A DNA stretch of 64,000 nt from Hydrangea macrophylla (taxonomy: Eukaryota > Streptophyta > Magnoliopsida > Cornales > Hydrangeaceae), in assembly GCA_033977485.1 (NCBI GenBank), contig CM066997.1:74308634-74372633 (forward strand). Reading direction: 5' to 3'. How positions within the stretch are numbered: position 1 is the stretch's first letter; each line of letters begins with the position of its first letter. Below the pieces are notes generated by a model. It was not told the origin of the DNA and ran no database searches. It was given only the letters and a program-made list of their open reading frames with translations. This document shows positions 52,754-62,836 of the stretch, in pieces. The position numbers and the translations under genes are program-made.

Positions 52754-54987
52754 GGAGAGAAGAAGAAGAAGAAGAAAAGGGAGGAGAAAGGAGAAGGATT
52801 CCGGATTCGTGGTCACGTGGGGAATCGCGGAGCATTCGTGGTTGTCAATTTCTTTGATTGAACTAGGTGAGTTAAACTTTGTGTATCCGAGTATATATAT
52901 ATATATATGCACGTATGTATATATATGTATGTGTATGGGAGTAAATTAGTGCATGTTAAATTTAATGGTTAGGGTCAAATCTTTGTAATGGATCGATACA
53001 CGTTGCTATTGTTGAAGTAATTTAGATACATTCTTTCCCTTCGTGTGACTTTGCGATCATGACATTAGGGTATTCGAAAGGGTTAGGTGAATCGTTAGTT
53101 TGATCAAAACTATAGGTGAAATATTCATGTTTGTTAGAAAATATATGTGAAATTCGTTTTATGTGTAATTCACACAGTCGCAGAAACTTTAGAAAATTAT
53201 TATAAAATCGTGACTTTGAATTTGAACATTCTGTCCGCGTGTCTCATGTAAAACGTGATTCTGCACGTTTTTCGTCTAATGGTATTTTTCCTGATTCTGC
53301 ACCGTTTGGGCAGAAATTTAAGATTACAGTAGCAGTTTTCAATATAATTCAACTTGCAAATTGGAGAATATGATTTCTTATTATGTGCTTTATGTATGCT
53401 AATATTGAATGTTGGGTTGAGATTATTGTACCTAAAATAACTGATCTTATTTTGTGGTCATTTTGAGAAAAATGAGTAAATTAGATACGTTGAATAGTAT
53501 ATTGGGGATGTTGTAATTTGATTGGAAATTATTGAGGGAAGAATTGTTATGGGTTAATTGATAAAACCCTTTATTGTAAGAAATTGGAATACGTCTAAAA
53601 GTTAGAGACGTGATTGGATGATAAGACGGAACTATGTGATAAATGTGAAATTCACAATTATTGGGATAATACGAACGATAAGTGATAATTGCAACATAGT
53701 TCTTTAGTGTTCACCACTCCCGTTGTGTGATATATTTTTTTTTGGTAGCTCGACTTGCTGAGTGTACCCTTTTGCCAGTGGCTTCGTGATCAAGCTGGCC
53801 TAAGCCTTATGCTCGGCTTATTTGTTAGGCATATTGACTGGCCTTCTGTGTGTATACCTAGTTTGGTTGATACCCCAACCAAACTAGCACCAGAGTGGAT
53901 GTTAGTAGTATGTCCGGGCACACATGGGATATATGTGTGGGTGTACCATGGAGGGTGGCCAAGTGGTGAACCTAGGGAACACAAAGATAAATTAAAGGCT
54001 AATAAATAATGAAAAGGGATTATTTCATAAAACTGATAAGCGTGAAATAATAAATGCGACGTTTGGTGGACGGTTTGTATGCGAAATTGTTTGCTTGGTC
54101 TATGATCATTCAATTTGCAGGATGATGGGCCCACTAACGTTTTACAGGTTTGGCTCACCATAAGTAAATGGGTAAGTATGAAATTCGTAGTAGCTTTGGA
54201 TTTTGGGCAAGAAACTACTTGCCACCACATATTTGGAAACTACTCTATTGTCCACATATGTGTGTGGAACTACCTGTCTTGACCCAAGAGTATTGTAGTG
54301 TAATTTGTTGTCTACGGGTTCAAGTTGGATCCCTAAGACTTGTTGTTTTGTTTAACTCATACCAGTCATGTGACTGACCCGAGTGTGTTATACATTTGGG
54401 GGCGTTTCTATATGAAACGTAGTCGAATGTATTTGTGCAGGTTTAGTTTTTGGAGATTTTCGTTGGAGCTTCTGTTTGGGTGAAGAGATGGTTGTTGTGT
54501 TGTTTATTATTGGAATTGTACTTATTTTTGTTGTACTTGATTGTATTTTATTTTCTGGCATTGTGGGCCAGTATGTATAATTGTAATAAATATGGTATAT
54601 TGGATATTGGGAACGTTGTAGTTACTCTGACCAATGGATGTATAGATTTTATTCTTATATTTTTTTTCCGCCGAACTCTGTATGTGGACATTTTATTTAT
54701 GAAAATGATGTTTTTTTTTTAAATTGAAAAGTGATATAATATTTATAATGGAACTTTATTTCTTTTACAATGAAATGGATGTTTGGGAATACATGTTTAA
54801 TAATAAAGAGTTTTTCTTTAAACACAAGATCACATGTCCTTATTTAAGGAGTATTAAATACTGTTTTCAATAAATTTTCTGTTAGTATATGGGAGGGTGT
54901 CGCTCTCGTGATTTTTGGTAATTGAATATTAGTCCGGATACAAGCTTTGGATTGAATATTTGGTTGTCCAAAAATCGGGGTGTGACA
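52230..54987 (+). repeat. 3' LTR of the coding-free element (2758 bp)
   Basis: Near-identical to 48358-51130; the microsatellite near 52710-52775 is about 15 bases shorter. Confidence 0.93.
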
Positions 54988-55133
54988 CACGGCGTCACGG
55001 CGGCACCTAGCGATAGACAATGACTGCCACGAGGCACTCGACGAATGCCACATCCTTTTCATCGACTGCCAGCTTGTTTGACAATTTGTTTAAAAACAAA
55101 CTTTCTCTTTTCTTTTTCTCATTTTCTCTTTCC

Positions 55134-55351
55134 CTCTCTATATGAATCCCCTCCAAGATATCTCCTTTCTTTGGATCTTCAACTCAAGAACCTTCATTCC
55201 AAGGTTAGTTTATTCAATCATATTACCAAGATTCCATCTTTTGGTTAGCTTCATGATCAAAACCTCAAAGTTTCTTCATACTTTCTCTATATTTTTCTTT
55301 TATGCTTTCCAAAGTTTGATTTTTCTCACTCTTTCTTGCAGATTTATCCCA
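55134..55351 (+). promoter_or_regulatory. promoter and 5' UTR of the PMD-type gene (candidate)
   Basis: A TATA-like CTCTATATGAATC at 55136, then a short leader. A likely UTR intron starts at CCAAG|GTTAGT (55204) and ends at TTCTTGCAG (55341). The ATG at 55352 follows. About 150 bases upstream of the TATA-like box the sequence is cut by the retroelement insertion. Confidence 0.45.
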
Positions 55352-55739
55352 ATGGCTAGTGGTTCAGGATCCCAAAGGCCTCCCCAAGAGGAAGTATAGA
55401 CCCTCTCCTAGCCATAACTCTGCATTTCTCCTTGCTGACCCTTAACGGCACCTCTCGGCATGTGCTTTTCGCAAAGGGGTAAAAATCTAAACTTCACCTC
55501 ATATTTTTACTTCTCTAGATGACAAATGCAATGTATAATGCTCAATGCATGTATGAACATGATTTAAATCTTGCGCACTTTGCGATTTTTTGATTTCCTT
55601 GAGACATTGTTATGAACATGTTTTAGGACATTAGGACCACATGTACGATTTACATTTTTGTTGATCTTTGTTCTCCTGGTTTCATTGATTTTGTGTCGAG
55701 ACAATGCCCAAAATTTTATTCTTACTATTTTTTTCTTTT

Positions 55740-56800
55740 GTTTGCATAAATGGGAGTCACATTGACTCGATGAATTTCTTGATTTTTTTTCTTTTCAAAA
55801 GTGGGAGCCATGTCGAGTCAATGAATTTTTGGATTTTTTTTCTTTTCAAAGATGGGAGTCATGTCTTGATTTTTTCTTTTCAAAGATGGGAGCCATGTCG
55901 ACTCAAACAGGTTCTTGTCTTTTTTAAAAAAAATGGGAGTCACATCGACTCAATAAATTTCTTGATTTTTTTCTTTCCTTTTTTTTCTTTCAAAATGGGG
56001 GTCACATTGACTCATTTGAATTCATGAAGAATTTTCATGGAGTCACACGGACTCAAATTCATATTTTACAATCACGGAGTCACATGGACTTGAGAATTCA
56101 CATTTCACAAACATGGAGTCACGCGAACTCAAAAATTCAATTTTCTTACAATAATGGAGTCACTCAGACTAAAAAATTCAAAATTTACAACGATGGAGTC
56201 ATTCGGATTCAAATATTCAAAATTTACAACAATTGGGTCATTTTGACTCAAAAATTCATATTTTACAACAACGGAGTCATTCGGACTCAAAAGTTCATAT
56301 TTTACAAACACAGAGTCGCCTGGACTCAAAAATTCATATTTTACAAACACGGAGTCACGCAGAATCAAAAAATTCAATTTTCTTACAATAATGGAGTCAC
56401 TCGGACTAAAAAATTCAATTTTTACAACGATGGAGTCATTCGGACCCAAAAATTCAAATTTTACGACAGAGTCATTTGGACTAAAAAAAATCAAATTTTA
56501 TGACGGAATCATTTGGATGCAAAAATTTTCAAATTTTTACAACAATGGAGGCATTCGGACCCAAAGATTCAAATTTTACAACGACGAATTCATTTGGACT
56601 CAAAAAATTCAAATTTTACAACGACAGAGTCATTCAGACTCAAAAAATTCATATTTTACAAACAACGGAATCATTCAGACTCAAAAATTCATATTTTACA
56701 AACAATGGACTCATTCGGACTCAAAAATTCAAACTTTACAACCACGGAGTCATTCGGACTCAAAAGGTCAATTTTACAACAATGGAGTCGCTCGGACTCA
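55740..56800 (+). repeat. dyad repeat array in intron 1 of the PMD-type gene
   Basis: About 26 units: six longer T-rich ones (55740-56020), then about 20 of roughly 39 bases (56035-56800) with the form GGAGTCATTCGGACTCAAAA plus ATTCAAATTTTACAACGA. Each contains GAGTC-N5-GACTC, a short hairpin. A near-13-codon period keeps several frames open; these are not genes. Confidence 0.88.
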
Positions 56801-58639
56801 AATTCAAATTCTATTTCCTTTCAGACTTATTCATTATTCTTCTTGGTTATTTTTATTATTAATTTTTTTTTGGTTCAAACTTTCTTATTTTCTTTCCCTC
56901 TCTTCTTTTTTATTTCATCTTTTCAGGTGTATGACGACGCGATCGAAGGTCATGGTAGTTTGGCTCATCGTTTTGAGTGGTATGAAGAACTTTCTGATGC
57001 TATAAAGTAGAAAATGAATACTGTCGGCTTTGGACTCTTCGTATGACTATTGACAAAGAGTTCTAACGATCTGTCCTAGATCTATGCACTAGAAAGATGG
57101 TGGGACACTACAAATACTTTTCACTTCCCCTTTGGAGAGATGACCATGACCCCTCTGGATTTCTTGATGATCACTAGCATACCATTTGGTGAACCTCCAG
57201 CTCATTTTCACAACATTGGGTGCCGTCATGAGCAGATCATTGACCTTCTTGGAGCTCAACCCGGAGACTTCATAGTTCCTACTAAGTGGTTCTTAGATGC
57301 TTTTAGAGGTGAGAACATTGCTGATGACCAGATGGTGAGGGCTTTTATCATGTACATACTAAGCTGCTCCTTGCTGAGTACTAGAGGAGATCAGATTCAT
57401 CTATCATATCTGGCATCTTTGAATGATGTTGACAGGATCAACCAATATAACTGGGGAGGAGTAGGATTGGCCACACTATATCTCCATATGAGCGATATTT
57501 CTCAAAACAACTATCCTTCCACTTGAGGTTTCTAGAGAGCCTGGGATGTAATTTTATTTCCTATTTCTTCTGCTATTCAAAATTTCTTGCAACTTTTTTA
57601 ATATTGAATTCACACACTTGATGTTTCCTTTGCAGATATGGTTTATGAATATCTTCGCATAAGGGCTCCCAGTACAAAAGCAGATGAAAATGTAATCCTT
57701 CCTCAGGGCTTAAAGTGGAGGAAAGAAGCAAGGGGCCAAAAATTTGAGGCTCATGATTTTGTTGGTCGCAAGAACTTTCTTATCAATTTATGAGAGGTCC
57801 ATGTGACATGGAACGCATGGTCTACAACTTTCCCAGAGGCTAGTGAAGAGCTTCAGGCTGCCTATAGCTTCAATAGGATGCGAATTATGATGGTTAGGGA
57901 AGCGTGCAGAAAGTGGTACCTAGGTGAGAGGGTGACCAGACAGTCCTTTCCCGCTCCTACCTTCTATGTTCCTATGGCTCCTTCCGCAACCATGAGGAGT
58001 TCCGAGACCTTGGACCATGATGATCTAGTCATGGCTTTAACTGGCGAGAATATTGTAACCTATGTTGGGGATCCTAGTGGTTATCCTTCTTACCAATTAA
58101 ACTCCTTGATGCTCAACTTCCCTTTTATGGAAGTGACTCGGGTAATATTTCATTTCATTGCTTAGATTCTCCTCTTCTTGCTTTTACATGTGACTGATTT
58201 TGATTTCTTTTCTTTGTAGGCTATTCCCGAAACTGCTAGTCCTCCACCACTTCCTTAGTGGGACTGGAATGTGCCAACTGTACACATGGGCTCGGAGGTC
58301 GCATATCAGCTCGCATCGTATACTTAGGGTGCCCCAACCCCCCAACCATTCCTCTTCAATACGATAATGTCCCTAGGGATTATGCTGAGGAGGGATTGTC
58401 ATATGCTCACACTGCTAGGCATTGGATTCATGGTGGCAAATGTAGGTTAAACTCAACATTGCTTTATTTATGATTGTTATCCTATTTTCCATTCTTTTGA
58501 TTATTCTGACACTGTTTGCTTTTTATTCAATTCTTTTCAGGCAAATGGGGCGAGAGTGGCCGCGGAGCTTCGGGCTAAGGCCTAGGTAAATGTCCTCATC
58601 CCCCCCTTTTCTTATTTCACGAGCCTCAACTGAATTTCA

Positions 58640-58790
58640 TATTTATGGAAAATGAGTCCATGGACTCAAAAGAATTTCATATCCACACAGATGAGTTCGT
58701 GGACTCAAAAGAATTCCATATTTTACAAAGATGAGTCCGCGAACTTGAAAGAATTTCATATTGTACAGAGAATGAGTCGCGCATATATAT
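58640..58790 (+). repeat. same dyad repeat in a later intron
   Basis: Three to four units of ATGAGTCCATGGACTCAAAA plus GAATTTCATATTTTACAA, close to the intron 1 repeat but with a three-base core change. Confidence 0.8.
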
Positions 58791-59037
58791 ATATAAGAAT
58801 TTCTTCTTCTTTTACTTTTTTATTTTCTTTACTTTTTCTCCTTTTTTCTTTTTTTTTATTATAGGAAGAGGAGCTTGCAGCTTTGAGGAGGCAAATGTAC
58901 GAGTTACAGATGGGCCAGTGAGGGCATGCTGGAGGGGCTAGTGGTAATAGTCAAGACTGCAGAGATGGCGGTGATGGTGGAGCTGGGGTTAGCGAGATAG
59001 CTCAACAGGCACCCAGGGAGAACCCCCACCGCAGATG

Positions 59038-59599
59038 ATTTTCTCTCTCTTTTATTACAATGTCTTTGCGAGGCTGAACGAACTTCTAGACTTCTTTACC
59101 CATGACTTATTAAGGATTTTTTATTTAATTAAACGGATGGATAGATGATGTACATGCATAGTGGCCTTTGAGCCAATTTTGGGTTTTCTATTGCTCATGC
59201 TTAGCTGTATTTATGATATCGGATATTATTTTAGCAGTTTTTGAAAATGCGAATGATTCTCTTTTATTGTTCGTGCTTATTGATGATTAAGAATTCATGA
59301 TATACAAATGCCTCTTTTTTTTTCTTTTTGCTTTTATTGTGTGTATTTCCTGTAGTTTTTTTTTCTTTCAATTTTTCATGCAGGTTTTGGGCTTATTAAA
59401 TTACAAACAGCACTGATAACTGCCTCGGCCTTCACCGACACTCATTGTAGAAGACTGGTACTCAGTGAATGTTGACCGGTACTCGGTAACTACCGCTGGC
59501 TTTCATCGAGTGCCGCTTGGCCTCTAATTTTATTTAAATGTCCTTTTTCATTTTACTTGATGTATATTTGAAAACTTCTTTCTCTTCTTCAACCCCCTT
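59038..59599 (+). other. intergenic stretch between the PMD and DUF7745-like units
   Basis: AT-rich with T-runs. 59440-59530 has CCGGTACTCGGTAACTACCG and TCATCGAGTGCCGCTTGGCC, vaguely recalling the GGCACTC-rich upstream flank of the PMD gene near 55000. No gene seen. Confidence 0.4.
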
Positions 59600-60664
59600 A
59601 TGGCTCCCGTCAGTTCTCAAATCCTTTTCCCCTGGATAGACACTCTCTCCGACATTGATAGGCTCAATTTTGAGTGTTATAGACTGAATGATCTCTTCTC
59701 TTTTTGGCAGATGGCTTTGGATGAGGATCTACTTCGAGCAACCATTCGATGTTGGGATCCTACGCTTCATGTTTTCTAATTTGGGCATAAAGAGGTCTGC
59801 TGTCTTTTTGAGGAGTTTAGTGCTATCCTCCACACTGACCCTTTTGCGGATTTGATGGTTCCCCCGGTGCAAGCGGGGCATGTTCAGGAATTAGCTGCCC
59901 TTCTTCACATCTCCGGTAATGCAACTAGTTCCTTTATGCAGGACCGACATATCGATTTTGCCCTTCTTCAGCTTATGCCTCTGTCGGCGGGTACCAGATC
60001 ATATGGCGCGGTGCACTCTCTGTTGCCATGCTTTCCTATTTCCTTTTCCAGTCATTTGCTGATATTCTCATACCTATCACTTGCGGTCTTCAGGAGATGA
60101 AGTGCGCTATCATGCTTGTCTTGGGAGAGACTTTGTTAGGACTAGACCATGCTCATGATGGTGGAGTCATGCTGCTTTTTGGGGCTCCCTATGTTCTACA
60201 AGTATGTCTTATGGATTGTCTTAGTCATTTTGTTTGTCCTTCTCATCCTAGAAGGCAACTTCCCTACGACCAGCTAGCGATTCATCATCTATTCCATTCT
60301 GCTGACGATTGGCTTGATTGGCTACAGAGCCTTTTCTACGAGGATATTCATTAGATTTGCCCCAATGGATTTATTGCTCCATCACGGTGCGACTACCTAG
60401 ACATCTTGGAGTTTGGCTACCCGGCTTACATGCCACCGCCTTTTATATTCTCGACTGAGTAGCTCGCCAGTATGGGCATCTTCAGGATGTTCCAGAGGAC
60501 ATTACTGGAGACTTTACAAGGAGTTACAACATACGTCCTTCCATTGTGAAGGCTTTTACCGAGACTTGGCACGACAGGTGGCTATTTCCTTCTGGATGAT
60601 TCCTACTTCAGTTATGCCTACTACTGATTATCTTTTAGAGATTCAGATCCTGGTTAAGAGGTAA
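59600..60664 (+). pseudogene. DUF7745-like ORF, degenerate
   Basis: ATG at 59600 (MAPVSSQILFPWIDTLSDID). It has RATIRCWDPTLHVF, a stop at about 59778, then FEEFSAILHTDPFADLMVPP and HVQELAALLHISGNATSSF. A frameshift near 60020 leads into SYFLFQSFADILIPITCGLQ, then EMKCAIMLVLGETLLGLDHA and a DDWLDWLQSLFYEDI segment. More stops follow. The order (Trp-Asp-Pro near the N-terminus, EEFSAIL, Leu-rich core, MVLAET.RGLD) fits the DUF7745 family found in plant retroelement-associated proteins, including some linked to Ogre/Tat elements. Assignment is from memory of the pattern. No gag-pol follows downstream, so a captured or orphan ORF is likely. Confidence 0.5.
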
Positions 60665-60879
60665 TCCCAGGGATAGATAGACATAGGCATAGTAAAAGCA
60701 ATAACAAAAAATAAAAGAGAGCTTTATTTTTCAAAAGTTTTGATGTATCTTATCTACTCTTGTTGCGCTTCTGAATGTGATTGACTTTCTCTTCCAAAGA
60801 ATGTTCTCGTAGTAAAAAATGTTCTAGCATGTTTAATCAAAGTGTCCACTCTTTCATTTATCTTCAAGTTATGAAAATC

Positions 60880-60939
<60 letters not shown>

Positions 60940-61310
60940 AGAATTCCCCCCCCCCCCCCCTCTCTCTCTCTCTCTCTCCATTCCCATAGTCTGCAACTAC
61001 AAGGACGCCATCCGCTGCCAGATCCACCACCAGATCTACCGCCAGTTCGAGATCCTCCAAGATGTAGATATCGAATTTGAAAGACATCACTCTCGAACCC
61101 TCACTCACCAAACTCTCTCTCTCTTTGGATCTTCTTAGGCCATCCACTTAGTCCCATAGTCTCTGTCGCCAATTGATTTGGCCATTTGGGATAGAGAGAG
61201 GAGAGAGAGGTGAATTGTTTCATAGAGAGAGAGAGAGAGAGTGTGTGTGTGTGTGTGTATGTGTGTGTGTGTGTGTGTCTGTGTGTGTCTGTGTCTGTGT
61301 GTGTGTGTGT
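60665..61310. repeat. microsatellite-rich stretch
   Basis: (CT)n at about 60885-60930, C15 at 60946-60960, (CT)n to 60978, (GA)n at 61190-61241 and (GT)n at 61241-61310, with a non-repetitive section (60979-61189) holding CCACCACCAGATCTACCGCC. The ORFs here come from repeats. Confidence 0.85.
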
Positions 61311-61540
61311 TTAGTGGTGGTGTATTGGGAGAAGGAGGTGCATTACTACTTCTCTAAAACCCTAGGTTTAGTGTATTATCGTGTTTATATAGCAACCCAA
61401 CAAGTACCCATTTTCAACCCACAGCCAACTCGTGAATTTAATAAATTTTGAGAGCCAACCCAAATCCAACCCGCAGAGTTATTTTAACAACCCGTGACCG
61501 TAAATTGTTAGGTGGGTTTGGGTGGCTTGGCGGGTGCGAA
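61311..61540. other. low-complexity non-coding stretch
   Basis: Contains a stretch rich in AACCC/GGGTTTGGGT and related words (61395-61535) that could form a diffuse repeat. No gene. Confidence 0.4.
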
Positions 61541-62112
61541 TTGTTAAAGAAATTTGTAGTGAAATATATATGGATGAGGCAACGTACATGATAGGAATTG
61601 AAATATTCTGGAATGGATCATGTGGATTGTTCAGGTTGTCTCGGAAATCATATATAGAAAGAGTTCTAGAGAGATTTGATACGGAAAATGTTCAGTTAAT
61701 GATGCCCTTACATAGAAAGGGCATAAGTTCAACCTTATGCAATGCTTAAAGAATGACTGGGAACGTAAAGAAATGAAATCAGAATTTGTAGCATACTTTG
61801 AGGCCACTAATCATGAATTGTGGCTGAGGAATTTTATATCAGGACTTGGAGTTATCGACTGTAATGCCAAGTCGCTGAGAATTAATTGTGATAGCTGCAG
61901 TGGTATTTTTCTCCAAGGATGATAAATTTTTTAATGGTGTTAAACGCGTGGAGTTAAAATACATTGTCATTAGGGAAGAAAGACAGAAACATAGAGTGTC
62001 TATTGAACATACAAGAACTGAGCTTATGATTGCAAATCTGTTAACAAAAGGGTTACCATTAAATAAATATAAGCAAAACATTAGTAGAATGGATCTTGAA
62101 TATAGCCCATAA
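61541..62112 (+). pseudogene. Ty1/copia pol remnant with internal deletion
   Basis: First part is the end of reverse transcriptase: EATYMIGIEIFWNGSCGLFR, then LSRKSYIERVLERFDTENVQ. After a frameshift near 61740, KNDWERKEM runs directly into KSEFVAYFEATNHELWLRNF, the RNase H region. About 150 residues that normally separate these (rest of RT and start of RNase H) are missing, although the frame is kept. Another frameshift near 61915 leads to FFSKDDKFFNGVKRVELKYI and a TELMIANLLTKGLPLNKYK tail ending at the stop at 62110. This is the last part of copia pol. It is non-functional. Confidence 0.85.
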
Positions 62113-62518
62113 TGTTGTTGCATTACGTTTAATAATGTGGATTTGCTTAATATTTTGTTATGTTGTATGACACTCTAAGATATCACTTAAGGTGTTTCTG
62201 AAATTTCTTGTTTTCTATTATGTATATACATGTATGATTTATTGGATGAATGATACAGGAATAGTCTTTGGCAAAGACAATATTATTGGACCTTTATTGA
62301 CACTTCTCACTCATAAACCTTATTAAACAACTTGTTAGTGTTGTAGTACATGGAAGGGACTGTTTCGTTCTCTTGACACACGACCGCCATGACTCGCAAG
62401 ACTGGGTTGTTTAATTATGGTATTATGATGACCAAATAAAAGCAAGAGTGAATTGGAATTTTTATGCGCGCCTTGTGTTATCATTATTGAACTCAATGCT
62501 TAAGTTATTATATGGGCC
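62113..62518 (+). other. copia 3' untranslated region
   Basis: AT-rich sequence between the pol stop and the polypurine tract, with no ORF of note. Confidence 0.6.
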
Positions 62519-62836
62519 AAGTGGGAGAATGTTAGATATTTTTTATGTCCCACATAATATATCCCATACATATTGAGTTTAATAATATTATGTTTCCAAT
62601 TTAACAAACTATTAACTTATTGGTCAAACGAAAAGTGAATTTCTAAAACAGTTCTACTATGATGGGTAAGTGGAAATATAGCAGTATAAGGAAACTGGTC
62701 CACTCTTTGCCTATAAAAGATAAGTTTAAGGTTGATATCCCATCAACTGATAGTGTCTCTAATTGAAACTCTAAATGAAAGTAAAGAAACCAAGAGAGAG
62801 AAACTGTTTCCCACCGCAACGGTTGAAGAATTCAAC
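62519..62836 (+). repeat. copia polypurine tract and 3' LTR (end uncertain)
   Basis: AAGTGGGAGAA at 62519-62529 is a classic copia polypurine tract, followed by TGTTAGATATTTT (62530), the LTR start. CCTATAAAAG near 62709 is a good TATA box. The LTR end is tentatively TTCAACA at 62836; no second LTR is present to confirm it. Confidence 0.65.

Larger units (their letters stand above)
48358..54987 (+). mobile_element. young Tekay-like element without coding region
   Basis: Two LTRs (48358-51130 and 52230-54987) flanked by perfect CACGG duplications (48353-48357 and 54988-54992). The internal region is only 1.1 kb, with a tRNA-iMet-type primer site and a short 3' tail but no gag or pol, so it is non-autonomous (LARD-like). 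The LTRs start TGTAACAACCC and end GGGGTGTGACA. By eye they differ at about six single positions plus microsatellite length, so the insertion is recent. Confidence 0.93.
55352..59037 (+). pseudogene. plant-mobile-domain (PMD, aminotransferase-like) gene, degenerate
   Basis: The ATG at 55352 (MASGSGSQRPPQEE) is joined by a 1533-base intron (donor 55394, acceptor ending 56926, phase 0) to VYDDAIEGHGSLAHRFEWYE. After three in-frame stops (first at about 57008) the PMD core follows: ALERWWDTTNTFHFPFGEMT, TPLDFLMITSIPFGEPP, LLGAQPGDFIVPTKWFLDAF, YILSCSLLSTRGDQIHLSYL and DVDRINQYNWGGVGLATLYL. Further exons are at about 57636-58141 (EYLRIRAPSTKADENVILPQ, YSFNRMRIMMVREACRKWYL) and 58220-58585. The last, at 58865-59037, has a short heptad-like EEELAALRRQMYELQMGQ. 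PMD proteins (PF10536; MAIN/MAIL family) are of retroelement-linked origin; some are host genes. Stops show that this copy is dead. Confidence 0.7.

Noticed and set aside
56024..57010. Overlapping ORFs of repeats such as TRTQKFKFYN
   Set aside because: They come from the 39-base intronic repeat, whose period is a multiple of three; the reading of the gene itself skips this interval as an intron.
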